Positions 46,623-58,343 are shown, counted from the stretch's first letter. The stretch is DNA of 64,000 nucleotides from Basidiobolus meristosporus CBS 931.73 (GCA_002104905.1 MCFE01000025.1:167037-231036), one strand, 5' to 3'. A program made the numbers and translations. Notes: generated by a model from the letters alone, not told the origin.

Positions 46623-47400
46623 ATTTTAGCGATTGCAATACCGGCTTTCTGACTGTATACTTTGCGAAGTTGTTCTATATGTTTAGTTTAGCATAAGAGT
46701 TGGCACTACTTCTGATTTGTGACATTGAGAATCAAAACCTGCGCTAGTAATATCTTTTCAATACCACTGATCAACATTTATATGAATTGTTGAAATAAGC
46801 AAAAATAGAAGTGTATGCCTCAATTTTCGCATCTCAGCATATGCCCATCCTTAACATGTCTTCAATCAGTTTGTGTTCACAACTTGAGGGCGTATCAACC
46901 TGATTCTAAAATACACAAACAAGTAACATACCTGTTGGCCTTATCTTTTAAGCTTAGCAAAGGTTTTAAAGTATTTAAAGGCGCATCCATTGCTATTTTA
47001 GCCCTCTGAATATTGCTTACAAGTATTCTCTGAGTGAATAATGGTGTCCCCCAATAAATGGTATAAATTGAGGTTTTGCAGAAATACATAGCTTTCAACA
47101 CTTATCACCCAGCTTTGGTACCAAGATCTCTGTGCAGGCTAGTCCTTAGCTTGAGTGTATCCTTTAGACATCAATACTGCCTGGGATTGCTGAATAGAGC
47201 CATCACCCCTATCTGCCTTCAATCTGCTTTTGGTTGATTGGTAACTTCACTAAGCACCTGACTGATAATTGGGTTGGGCCAGATACTCCACAGCCATTGC
47301 AAATCTCCAAACCTTTGTCCCTGGGCTGTGTTGAGTTAAGTCCACCATTTGGGACTTGACAGTCTTGACTGAATAGGTAGGCCAAATTTTGACACTCAGT
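46623..47400. other. intergenic
   Basis: About 0.8 kb after the tRNA. A short T run (ttttag) follows it directly. Nothing else recognised. Confidence 0.35.
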
Positions 47401-47606
47401 TGTTGTAAGAGCTTTGGGAATATTAGCAGTGATTAGGTGAACAAGCAGATTAAGTGGTTTTCACTCAGTGATTGATTGAATGTAAGAGTAGTGTTTCTAC
47501 TTTTGCAGGGTCTTAGCAAAAAAAATACCCAGAATGAGCTATGGAAGGTCCCAAGAGCATGTGTACACAGTGTAGGGCTCTTTGGACAGTTACAAAATGT
47601 ACAACA
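47401..47606 (-). repeat. internally deleted LTR, subfamily 1
   Basis: Starts TGTTGTAAGAGCTTTGG and follows the LTR to ggtcccaagagcatgtgtac and tttggaca, then jumps to a terminal tgtacaaca. About 130 bp of the U3 side is missing. Minus-strand sense. Confidence 0.7.
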
Positions 47607-48425
47607 TTATTAAAATAGTAACTCAGGCTATTTCCAACCATTTTAGAAGCTCTGCTTTATGCTGGTTGGGCTTTGAGAAGGTTTGGAGTTTTAGTACACA
47701 AGCAACCCCTGAGCTAGCTCAGCTTCTTTACTTTTGAATTTTAGAGCCCATTGGACTTATTTTCACCACAATAGCCCAAAAATATGCATTCACACTGTTT
47801 GGGACCAATTTCAACTGGTTGTTTTCATGTATGTCAAGCAATCAACTAAAATGGAATCAAATAACCCGAGGTACTTGAATACCATGTCTCGAATGGGACA
47901 GAACCATGAAGTGTTCTGTTAAAACTCGATTTTTTAAGGTACGCAGCTATAGCAACAGGTTCTACCCTAACATCTTACCAAATCAATGGGGGAATATTCT
48001 TATTGAATCTCCCAGTCTAGTTTGGATGTTGACACCCACGGTTTGCGTGACGTAGATACCTATGACTTCATGTAATTGGTTAAGTTACACAACACTGGAT
48101 GATTTCGGGTATGGGTTATGTTAGCTAATCTTGTCACTAATCCATAATCATCACCGGATTTCATGTTCAGTTTGGTAAATCCGGCATTAAATTCATAAAT
48201 TTCGGACACTTCGGAAAATCTAACATTAAGTTCACAAATATTAGACTCTATGTACTATCACGTCACGCCGGTATGACATCTTCGATGTGTAAGTATCCGT
48301 CCCAATATATCAAGTTTTTTACGCTCAGTTTGTATGCGCATGCTAATCTCTGCAACATATAAGCCGGCTTCATTTGTCCATAACAACTCATCAAATTCCC
48401 TGCCTAGTTCCAATCTCACACAACA
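47607..48425. other. intergenic, promoter of the mitochondrial repeat protein
   Basis: About 0.8 kb. A pair of related words (taaatccggcattaaattcataaat and a diverged second copy) lies near 48176-48240. The promoter of the 48426 gene should lie at the right end; acatataagcc near 48356 is TATA-like. Confidence 0.4.
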
Positions 48426-49880
48426 ATGTTTCGCCCACTACCATTGACTCGCTCGTTGGCCAAGGTTTCAGCCACCACAGTTAGAAGTTTCTCTTCGGTA
48501 AGCATAAATCCTGGTTGACTTAGCTTTGTATCAAGATACTGAGCCAACACTCATTCAACAAGGCCCGTACAGCCGTTCCACCCACATCAAACAATATGAG
48601 CCATGTTCTCGCTGGCTTCGCTGGTGGGAGTGCTGTCGCAATCGGAGGTAAGAACCTGGCTAAGTTTCATCCTCTCTTCGGTCTAACCTTATTCGTGGGT
48701 AGGGTACGGATGGTACAAGTACTCCGGGGCCAAGGAGATCGTAACCAAGACGCAGAACTCTCTACAAACTATTCAGGACGTTAAGGCCAAAATACCCCCA
48801 CCGGGCGTGCTGGTGAATATCGCGAAAGGCTTTATAGGACCTTTGCTCATCTCCGTTCCAGGTGCTCAGGGCCTACTTGATCATATTCAGAAGCTAGAAG
48901 ATACTCATGGCCCAGAGATCCAAAAGCTCTGGCATGATACCGTCAAGGAGGTATCTGATCTGACAGCTAATGGATGGGATGAGGATTCCACCAAAAAAGC
49001 CACCGAGGTCATCAAGCGGAGCATCGATCGTGTTCAAGAATTGGCCAAAGACATTGCTTGTGACGCGAGCGAACAATTCTTAAGTGCTTTCCCTCAAGTA
49101 AAGGATGCACTCGGAGGAAGCCTTGAGGAGCTGAAGGAGCTTTCCGGAAAAGGCGGCGATGAGGCCAAGGAGCTCCTTTCCAACACGTTCTCAAAAATGA
49201 AGAAGATCCTCGATGGAGGAATGAACGAAAACACGATCGAGGAAATCAAAGAGTTAATCGATGAAAACAAACAGGAGGTGATGAAGCTGGTCAACCAAAC
49301 GGGTGAGCTAGCTTGGGATAAAGGAATTGCACTTGCCAGCCCGTTCCTTGATAAAATGCCAGATTTAAAAAAGGAAGTTGAACAGGCAAAGGACTTGTTG
49401 TCTGAAGTCTCCAAAGAGCATGGCCCACAGGTGACGGATATGGTCACTGATCTTGTGTCCCAGCTGAAGAAAATCTCGGAGAAGGGTGTCAACGAGGAGA
49501 CCATCAAGGAGGCTAAAACTCTGGTGGAGAAGAAATTATCGGAGTTCAAGGACTTAAAGGGGGAGATTAAGCAGCAAACCTGGCAAACGGCTGAAGAGCT
49601 TGCAGAACCGGTGTTAAAAAAGGTTCCGGAATTAAAGCAAGTGGTAGATAAAAGCATCAATGAAATGAAGTCTATCGCCGAAAGAAAGGGCCCTGAAGCA
49701 TTCAAGATCATCAAGGATACATACGCTGATATTCAGAAGATCGCTGAGAAAGGAGCTAATGAGAAGACCCTCCACGAAGGAAAAGAGCTGTTAGAAAAGA
49801 GACTCGAAGAGCTCAAGAAACTCGCCGATCAAGCCAAAGACGAGGGAAAAAAGGAAGCCAAAAAAGAAATGAAACAGTAG
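48426..49880 (+). CDS. mitochondrial-targeted helical protein with four long tandem repeats
   Basis: Exons 48426-48497, 48563-48647 and 48703-49880, total about 444 residues. Exon 1 (MFRPLPLTRSLAKVSATTVR) is rich in Arg/Ser/Thr with no acid: a mitochondrial presequence. Then VLAGFAGGSAVAIGG-YGWYKY is a possible single membrane segment. The rest is a charged helical region built of four repeats of about 82-89 residues. Each has a hydrophobic/Pro helix (for example ASPFLDKMPDLKKEV), then HGPE-like, a helix, G-x-N-E-x-T and a Lys/Glu-rich helix. The GPE-type anchors fall near residues 122, 203, 292 and 381. It ends in a lysine-rich tail. Resembles fungal inner-membrane-associated YGWYxYSG proteins and LEA-like helical proteins in style only. 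Function unknown. Confidence 0.8.
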
Positions 49881-50680
49881 AGCTTACCATATATGTAAAA
49901 TAAAATCACGTATCATAAATATGGCTTGGCCAGCTTATTTGCATTTGCTATTCGAAATATTGATCTGCAGAAGATAGTATGAAGCAGCTGATTTCCAGTT
50001 GAATCATTGTCTAATAGAGCATCAAGATCCCCGTAGTATTGATGCTCTCATGGACTTCTGAAACACCAATGATTGTTTCCTTTCCATAATGGCTGCGTTG
50101 AATATGAAGAGCACTGTTTCAAAGAGAAAAGTGTTACATTGGTAATGGGTGTATCAGTTATTGTGTAGATTCCGGATGGTAATTGGCAAGTATCTTTGGG
50201 TAGGTTTTGGCTGCTACTGCAGAAATGTGCTCAAATCAACTCACACCTCTACGAATCAGTTGTTTGCTTTCCCAAAGTAAAACGTTTATTACGTTGCTTG
50301 ATATTTATTTGTAGGATATTGGAAGTACATGATATTGTGTTCTATTATTTCTGTTTCCTGATTTCCTGATTATATCAAAACCAAGATTTGCTAATATTTC
50401 TAATCAACGTAGTCCTTGCATAGGAATAGCACCTAAACACTCAGTAAAGACTTCTCAGAGGTCTTTTTTTTGTACACTAACCATTTCACAGTATAATCTA
50501 TCAATAGCTGGTTTGTTGGTAACAGCAATGTTAGCTTGGTTGCCCAAGTCAAAAAAATAACATCATATAGACAGAAACTGCTTTTTGGGTGTGTAGGTGC
50601 TGTAGCATAGGTTAGATGAGCATGAAAGGGCAAGTGGCCTGGTGGATGCAATTCCTGGTGCTGTTCTTTTACCTTGTAAA
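49881..50680. other. intergenic
   Basis: About 0.8 kb after the mitochondrial repeat gene. No gene or clear repeat. Confidence 0.35.
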
Positions 50681-51014
50681 TGCTGTAAGAGTCTTGGAGA
50701 TATTGGAAGTGAATTGGGAGGACAAGTAGATTTTGTGGTTTTCACTTAATGATTTGTTGAATGTAAAAGTAGTATTTATACTTTTACATGGTCTTGGCAT
50801 TACAAACATGTAGAATAGGTCAAGGAAGGTCCCAAGAACATGTGAGCAAAGATTGGGGCTGTTTGGACAACTTTGAGAATTTTCCTGTTCTGGGTAAATA
50901 CTCTAAGTAAATCCCAACAAGGAATTTGGTCAGTATTCTCTAGGATATGAAGGTAATGATCTAAGTGACTTAGTTAGGTGAATATTTAGGTGGAATTCCA
51001 AATTTTTTACAACA
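50681..51014 (-). repeat. 3' LTR of a minus-strand Ty1/copia element
   Basis: 334 bp, TGCTGTAAGAG to TTTTTTACAACA, subfamily 1. On the minus strand it is preceded (51015-51024) by the purine run agtgggag, the expected polypurine tract, and before that by copia RNase H coding sequence, so here the LTR still has its internal neighbour. Confidence 0.9.
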
Positions 51015-51025
51015 CTCCCACTGAG

Positions 51026-51260
51026 CTAAATGCTCATACTGACTAGACCTAATTTTGGCCTAAGATATTCAAACTTGTCTCTTGCTAATGGTTTGGTAAA
51101 TATGTCTGCAATCATTTCATCTGAAGGACAGTGAACTAAGCTAACTAAGTTATTCTCTATAGCTTCACATATGAAACAATGTCCAATATCTATCTGCTCA
51201 GTTCTAGCATGAAAAGTTGGATTTCTACCTGATTGTATACATCCTTGATTACCTTGAAAT
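51026..51260 (-). pseudogene. Ty1/copia pol fragment, C-terminal RNase H
   Basis: Reads on the minus strand NQGCIQSGRNPTFHARTEQIDI, then CEAIENN, then CPSDEMIADIFTKPLARDKF and LRPKLGL before TAG at 51026-51028. This is the standard end of copia polyproteins (family form H-S-R-T-K-H-I-D, A-D-I-F-T-K). Cut at 51260 where the plus-strand LTR element begins, so only about 78 codons remain. Confidence 0.9.
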
Positions 51261-51609
51261 TGTTGTAATTATTGAATTGTCACCTAAATATTCATGCTAA
51301 CTTAGTCACATAGATCTTATTCTGTGATTAGCATTCTGTCCTGACTAGATTTCTTGTCGGGATTTACTTAGAATATTTTCACCAAATTGTCAGGTACCCA
51401 GATTATTATTTTTCTCAAAGTCGTCCAAAAGACCCCAAACTTTGCACACATATTCTTGGGACCTTCCTTAACAAACTCTACACGTTTGTTTCCTCTACTT
51501 TATCAAAAGTATAAATACCATACTTTTGATCAATAAATCTACAAGTGAATAACATGTAAATCCTCTAGTTCTCCACATCACTTCCAATACTCCTCAGAAT
51601 ATTGCAACA
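51261..51609 (+). repeat. 5' LTR, subfamily 2
   Basis: 349 bp. Sense-strand layout: TGTTGTAATTATTG start, then aaaagtataaatacc as the core promoter-like element, ending AATATTGCAACA. One difference from the 3' LTR (tcaaagtcgtcc here). Confidence 0.92.
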
Positions 51610-51626
51610 GGTTATGAGCCCCGAGC
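51610..51626 (+). promoter_or_regulatory. primer-binding site, matching the tRNA-iMet anticodon arm
   Basis: The bases ggttatgagccccgagc follow the 5' LTR with no gap. The first 12 are the exact complement of GGGCTCATAACC, the anticodon stem-loop of eukaryotic initiator tRNA. Priming by a 5' half of tRNA-iMet is known for Drosophila copia and Ty5. Confidence 0.75.
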
Positions 51627-53661
51627 TTGCTGTCCTCTTGGTGTCTACTATGCTTTGGATCCTTTTCTGCTAGTCTGGAGAAAGACTTTCCGCACTATTG
51701 CTCTGCTAAGGTTAAAGAAGACTACCGCTGCTAAAGGACTATGTTTATGAGGATATTGCTGTGGAGAAGAAGGCCTTGCCTTTAAAAGATGCCTTCAGTA
51801 ACTATCCAAGTTAGTTATGAAGAAGAGTCAATCAAACTGGCATGTAATTGTGTCAAGAAATATAGTATGTTGGTGCTCTACCACTACTGAAGAAAATTGC
51901 GTAATTCCAGCAATTGAGGGTCCAGATCTACAATGAAATATACTGCAATATGTATTCATATGACCCCAATTGACTGTTAGACGAGCTTTTGGATAGGATA
52001 TTATCCTGAATTGCAAAAGAAAAAAAAAATATAGATCATTATTAATGATTGCCGGAGGAGGATTTTACCAAAAATCTGTTGCCACTCAAAATACAGCTGA
52101 GAATGCAAATACTGGAGCTGTTAGCCGCCATTCTGGACTATCTACTGATGGAAAAAGATCTCAGAAACAAGCTTCCTGAATTGTAAGGATCCCAATGATA
52201 TATAATACATATATATCCACCTGGAGTACGGATATGTACTACACAATCCATTAGAAGAATGCTATAATTGTATCAAGTGTTTTGATACTGAAACCAGTGT
52301 ACCAGGAGCTAAATATGGAGCTGTTAGACGTGCTATCACTCTGTTTAAGTCTCAAAACAGTGGGAGAAAGTATTATACAAATTTAGCAAAATCAACTCAT
52401 GAAGATTCTACCGCCAGCCAAAGGAGTGAAGCATATAATTGCAAGCCTGATTGGAGTATACAACCAAGCAACAGTTGGTCAGTACACAGCTAAGAGCCAC
52501 TCAGAAGATAACACAGTACTTTATACTTGTTATATATATATCACTTATTACAGTGGGAGAAAACACTTGGTGATATTTAACTTCTCTGGATCAGATCAAA
52601 AGAATTTTGATTGATCAAGTCACCGCCAAGTTCTGCAACTCAAAAATACTGATATATTGGAGTCTGATACCGGAGTATTGATGAAGCTAGCTATCAAATG
52701 CAGTTTATTTGATCAAATTTGGTCAACTCTATCAAAAGTTATGAATGATCTAAGTGGATGCCGATTTTGATTATTTCACTCTCAAATAGTCAGATATTAT
52801 GGAACAATGATGTCATGGAGACTCTTGTGCTCAAAAACACCATGGTCCCACCTGCAAGGAAGTCCAGAACCACCCCACAAAAGGAATTATCCCTGGGTCA
52901 TCAGCAGAAAAAGAAAAGAAGAAAAAATGGAAAATACTACTACCGCAAACTAGGGTACTTCCCAAATGGTGCCAAAACTTATGTAGGCCATATTTGGACT
53001 ATCTGGCAATGCAGATATGTTCTATGGAGCCTCTTGTACGAAGTTCTCAAGCTAGAAACCCCAGAAGAGCCTTGAAACTTCAACAGGATCTGTTAGATAT
53101 TGTAGTATATATTGGAACAGATTATTTAGTGCAGAAGTCTTGATGTCTGCTGTCTATGGAGCTGAAAGAAAAAGGTGCAAGGATCAACCAGATGGTTTTT
53201 ATGAATTCTGAAGACACTGAGAAGATCAGTTAGCCTTGGAAACCGAGCTCAAGGTTGAAAATAACTATCAGGAGAATAAGGATAATCAAAGCCCTTGTTA
53301 AGGAGAATCTCACTTCTGGAAAAGCGCCAATCTCTATTCTACAAGTATATTCTGATAAGACAAAAGCAGCTGTATCAATCCAAATCAGTAGAAGCACTCT
53401 AAGAATAGCTACCAAACAACCCATGGTGTTGTCCAATACCAAACTGGGTAAATCAAGAAGCAAATGGACTTTGGATCTACCGCATATGAAGTAATCAGTC
53501 CAAAGAAAGTTATTGCTATTTAAAGAAGACAAAGATGACCATTCTAGATCATATTTGTGGATCTAAATCACTAAACAGACGTGGTTCAAGTGGGAGCAGG
53601 CCATCCCAGCTCAGAGTTGAGCAAAAACCTTCTTTTTTTGGCCATGTTATATGTGCCACAG

Positions 53662-53897
53662 TGCCAGGAAACAAGGATAATCCGGATCAGGCGTAAATGA
53701 CAAAACCTTAACCTGACCCAAAGTAGGTCACTATTTTTTACCTCATATAGCATCTATATGATGGAAGTAACTGTCCCTGAGCCTAATATGGACACACAGT
53801 GAAGTTGTCTAAATGGATTAGACTGTTGGCCGGAAATAAGGAAACTCCAGATCTGCCGTAAATGACAAAACCTTAACTTGACCAAAAGTGGGTCAAT
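53662..53897 (+). repeat. diverged internal direct repeat of the LTR element
   Basis: Two copies of a ~69-bp unit, starting near 53662 and 53829 (period 167), share cgtaaatgacaaaacc and ttaac(c/t)tgacc, aaagt(a/g)ggtca. Non-coding in every frame by eye. Confidence 0.7.
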
Positions 53898-54218
53898 TTT
53901 GCTCAAATAAGAAGCATTGGATAGCCCAGAGACTATATACCATTATTACGATCTGTCAATTAGACTCAGCTTATTATTCAAGCCCGTACAACTGATCAAA
54001 GCTGATGATTAGTATTATGATCAGATCATTCAGATTTTTAGGCATATTACTAAGTAGATATGCATACTGAATTCCAAGTTACTTGTTCTATTAAGTTGAA
54101 CACAAATGCATACACCTTTGGATAATATATTAGTCCAGTATGCAAAACAGTTAAATCTTATACGCTTATTACAGATTGCACACTCACTATATGTATTTAT
54201 TACTCATGAATATTTTGT

Positions 54219-54228
54219 TGAGTGGGAG
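54219..54228 (+). other. polypurine tract
   Basis: tgagtgggag directly before the 3' LTR, the usual plus-strand priming site, and closely like the purine run next to the minus-strand LTR at 51014. Confidence 0.7.
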
Positions 54229-54577
54229 TGTTGTAATTATTGAATTGTCACCTAAATATTCATGCTAACTTAGTCACATAGATCTTATTCTGTGATTAGC
54301 ATTCTGTCCTGACTAGATTTCTTGTCGGGATTTACTTAGAATATTTTCACCAAATTGTCAGGTACCCAGATTATTATTTTTCTCAAAGTTGTCCAAAAGA
54401 CCCCAAACTTTGCACACATATTCTTGGGACCTTCCTTAACAAACTCTACACGTTTGTTTCCTCTACTTTATCAAAAGTATAAATACCATACTTTTGATCA
54501 ATAAATCTACAAGTGAATAACATGTAAATCCTCTAGTTCTCCACATCACTTCCAATACTCCTCAGAATATTGCAACA
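54229..54577 (+). repeat. 3' LTR, subfamily 2
   Basis: 349 bp, as the 5' copy except tcaaagttgtcc. Carries the same termini and TATAAATAC element. Confidence 0.92.
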
Positions 54578-54589
54578 AAAACAACTATA

Positions 54590-54660
54590 TCATCAAGTGA
54601 AAACCACATAATCTATTTGCTCTCCCAGTCACTTCCAATATCTCCAAAACTCTCACAACA
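54590..54660 (+). repeat. truncated LTR tail, subfamily 1
   Basis: catcaagtgaaaaccacataatc, then cccagtcacttccaatatctcc, ending ctcacaaca. This is the U5 end of an LTR in plus sense, cut at its left by the 3.3-kb element. Confidence 0.7.
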
Positions 54661-55848
54661 AATGCTGGCCATGCTCTTTGAAACACTTTCCATGCTGTAT
54701 GCTTGGACCAGGAATCTCCCACAGTACACTCTTTGTATTTTTCTTTATACAGTACATGCCAAAGTGTAAATGCCGCCAATGAATTTGACAAATCACAAGA
54801 TGAGCAACCACCCAGTCCATTGGTACTTTCAATCACTTTCAATCTCACCAAAAACTGGGACAACACTTAAGGTACAGTCTTACATGAGTGTTGAACTCCA
54901 ATGCATTTTGATGGGTGGGGTGTGAATATAGCCTGACAGTGTTCAACTATCTCCTGGATGGTATTTTCCCACTTGAATCATGGGGATCTCAACTGATCTT
55001 TGACAGGGTCACCCGCAGAGTCCAGAGAGGGAATAATCTACCCCTCCACCCAATAGATACGATGTACAGTGTAAGCGCATTGCTACTCAGAGAAGCTGTA
55101 TATTGGGAGCGGTAACCTGCCGATGGGAAATAAAGCCTCAATGGAGTCAGAAAAGTGAATAGTAGCTCTATTAACATATTGGATACTACAGCACCGAGTG
55201 TTGGCAGAGGGATGGGGGGAGGTAGGAATAGCGGGCGAAAAAGAAGGCGATCCAGGTAGGAGGGATTTCATTGGGTATGCAGTAGGATCGTTCAGAGATG
55301 GAAGCAATGGCTGGGTCCATTCCCACATCTCGGACGAAGCAATGAATGATCGCCGTCTCTTTATCCGGACGATATGGGTTGGGAACAATCGATCCTCACC
55401 AAATGGATGTTCACTAGTCTTCAAGGGATGCATGTCGTCTTGAACATATCCAGGGCCATGGGATCCCAATATGGTGGATGCGACGCTTGTCTGGGATGTA
55501 AATCACACCACCACACATCTCGGTCCAATCAATCTTGCGACATCAAATGGCAGATTCCGATTACCCATTTGATGGGTCGTGAACGGTGTCGGGATACCAC
55601 AATAGTTGGCAAGCGGCTTCATTGCGGAGGGGCCTAGGTTGCGGAGGGGCGGTTCAATCAATGCCTACTCACTGAAGGGTGGGAACACAGATTCATGTAG
55701 CGTTAACTGGGGCAGACTCAACGGACAACGCATGGGTGATTTGTTTGTTGCCACTGTGGAAGAATCCAAGGAACATGGGAATCGGAATTGGAATCATCAC
55801 ATGCTGGAGCGGACGGGTGCCAATCTCGATTGGTGTGTAACTCTTATG
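54661..55848. other. intergenic, unassigned
   Basis: About 1.2 kb. Several medium open frames occur on both strands (the longest 128 codons, minus strand, 55083-55469), but none shows a family motif or a convincing splice pattern. Could contain a decayed gene. Confidence 0.35.
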
Positions 55849-57656
55849 TCAGAGAGAATCAACCTTGGGCTTGAGTAGCCTGTGTAGGTCAGGGAGGGAT
55901 TCACGGAGGTAATTGGCCACTTTCTGGACCCCATCCTGATCCCCATCTCGTTTCAAAAAACTCAACAATGTGGAAACCAACTTGAGATCAGGTCGAATAC
56001 CGGCCACTTCCATCTCCAAAAGCTGCTCCACCGCCCTCGATGACTCACCGTTCCTCGCCAGCGCCTCGATGTAGGAGGTGTAATTGTTGCAATTCAAAGG
56101 GAACCGTTGTTGCTTGAGCCGATTCCATATCACTTGTGCGCGATACAAAGCGTCATGCCTGCCGCAAGAATCAAGCAGGATGGAGATGGTTGCATTGTTC
56201 GGGGTCAAGCGGCCAGCCTGAATCGAGTCGTATAGCTGTAGCACTTTGCTGATATCCCCAATCCAATTGTATGCATTCATCAGTGTGTTGTACAGCGCTA
56301 TATCAGGCTCGATATTGGGGTTCATCCGGATGGCCTCATACATCCTATTGACACCCGGGCCATTTCGCGACTGCCCGTAGCCAGCAATCATCACTGAATA
56401 CGTGTATTCGTTGACGTTTACTCCTCGTCTGTTCATTTCATCGAACAGCCAACCAGCAGTCTGCATATCTCGGTTCTTGGTGCAAGCGGCCAACATACGC
56501 GTATACGTCTCGGTGGCGATCTTATACGAAGGGTTGTATGAATACATGTGGGAATACACTCCAATGGCCGACTCGACATCCGCTAGTCTCAGAAACCCGT
56601 CAATTAACGCTTGGTAGATCCGCGGCGTCGACTGGAGACCACATTTTCTCATGACATGGAAGTAATGCGACGCCTCGGCCATCTGGTTTAATCTACAGTG
56701 TTCTAATATCATTGTACTGAGAGTTGGCAATGTGGGTCGCCGGTGACGCACGAGGCTTTCAAACGTGGAATGCGCCAGGTCGGTATGTCCGAGCTGAAAG
56801 CTTGATTGGATGATGCGATAATACAAGTGCTCCTCTGCAGAGAAGCCGTTGGCCTCCATTTCTTTATACCACGATATGGCTCGGTCGAAATCCTCGGCGA
56901 GATACTTGGAAACCAGCACCTGGTATGTTATGGCGTTGTATTTTATACCCAACCTCTCAAATTCCTGCATGATATTGACCATGTGCGTTAGTTCGGACTT
57001 GCGTAAAAGTAGATTAAGGGAATCTACATCAGGGGAGACGCCACGTTGGGACATCTCTTGATGTATCTGCAGTGCTATTGCGCCATCCCCGCTGGACTTT
57101 AATGCTGACAGTGTTGCATTATAGCCACCAACGGTAATAGGTAGATTGAGGTTTTGAACGAATCGGTAGATTTCTAGTGTCGTGTCTCGATGCTGCAAGG
57201 TACTGCACTTTCCCAACAGTGTCAACAGGTCCGAGTGTAAAGACTCGGAAGCAATAAACTCGGGGTTCTTCTTGATCTTACGAAAGGCTTGAATAGCAAT
57301 TTCAAGCTGGCCCTTGTTCAAAGCACTTTTTAGGGTGCGTTCAACCAACGCTCCCTCTATGCTAGGTCTGGAATGAAGGGCCCTTCCGAGGATTTTGTGG
57401 CATGGGTAGTCCATGGGGCTGTACCCGAGGTCCCTTTGTACAGAGATCCATCCACTGCGAATCAAAACCTTAGATAGGTTTATTCGTGGGTAAGGAAGTT
57501 GGTTAGTAAATAGGGTGGGTAGAAGCCTACGGGCGGTTGAGAATGGGAACGTCTTCAGAGTTCCACCTTTAATAACGAGATCATGGTTAGCACACCCAGA
57601 CACAGAGGAGAACGGTTGCGAAGTGAAATACTCTGTCTAGCTTGAATAGGGAGCAT
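55849..57656 (-). CDS. mitochondrial pentatricopeptide-repeat (PPR) protein
   Basis: The large exon has no usable ATG near its 5' end. An upstream exon at 57656-57567 (MLPIQARQSISLRNRSPLCL...) supplies one, is Arg/Ser-rich without acid residues as expected for a mitochondrial presequence, and joins in frame through a 98-nt intron (57469-57566) with a ctaac branch site. The result is about 569 residues. At least ten 35-residue helical pairs are visible, for example VGGYNATLSALKSSGDGAIALQ, YNAITYQVLVSKYLAEDFDRAI, ETYTRMLAACTKNRDMQTAG, NEYTYSVMIAGYGQSRNG and DIALYNTLMNAYNWIGDI. PPR proteins bind organelle RNA in a sequence-specific way. Target unknown. Confidence 0.9.
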
Positions 57657-58343
57657 CGGCTATGACGCCTACTTCGCCTCACGACCAACAGAAACAACGA
57701 GCCACTGGTAGATCTGGAGAAGCAAAAGATTTTATTGACCCCGCATGCGATTGGGCCAACGGTGTTCCTTGGAAAACACATAACACAAGGCGGCCAATGT
57801 TTCACCGGCCATCATTGGTTATTAACTAGCAGTTAATAATTTCTTGGCAGAAATTATGATTTTAACCATATTTTAGCGCCAACCCAATGAACTCCGGGAA
57901 CACCCATGATTTGCCTTCCCAGAAGATCAAATGGGATCGATGGGTTGACATTCAGTGGTATTGAACAATGCAGCATAAGCAGCATTGTTATCATTAGGAG
58001 CGAGCAATCGATTGGCCGAGGAGGCCACTCCAAAGCCATCCCGTTAATAAATGAATAGGGGGCTACTCTAATCCGGTAGTGAAGCCAAAACATTCTCCGC
58101 GCTAATGTGAACGCATCTCAGCTCAGGCTAGATAAGCATCGCAGGTGGATCACCCCTTTGGGTAGCCGTTTTCATGGGTTTCACACGGTCACATTCCACC
58201 CTCTCCATCCCTATAAAATAGACGGGCCTCGATAATTTCGAAACCCTGACATCACTTGATTTCTTTGATTCTCTGCTATCTGCCCATCCCACCCTCGATT
58301 TCCTTGTTTTCTTTGACTGTAAATATTTGAATTGTTCCAGCGC
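57657..58343. promoter_or_regulatory. divergent promoter region, with a TATA box for the PAS gene
   Basis: About 0.7 kb between the PPR (minus) and PAS (plus) starts. TATAAAA at 58212-58218 lies about 130 bp before the PAS ATG. No other gene supported. Confidence 0.5.

Larger units (their letters stand above)
51261..54577 (+). mobile_element. LTR retrotransposon of 3.3 kb, apparently non-autonomous
   Basis: Two 349-bp direct LTRs (51261-51609 and 54229-54577) differing at one base by eye bound a 2.6-kb interior. The LTRs are TG...CA with TGTTG/CAACA ends and contain a TATAAATAC box in sense orientation. A PBS-like sequence follows the 5' LTR directly and a purine tract precedes the 3' LTR. 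The interior has no long open frame and no gag/pol motif I can recognise, although it contains short diverged repeats. The five bases outside the two ends (gaaat left, aaaac right) do not match, so no target-site duplication is visible. Most likely a copia-derived, LARD/TRIM-like element moved in trans. Confidence 0.88.

Noticed and set aside
52758-53075. 105-codon frame inside the LTR element as a gag or pol remnant
   Set aside because: Lys-rich stretch but no zinc knuckle, protease, integrase or RT motif; too weak to call.
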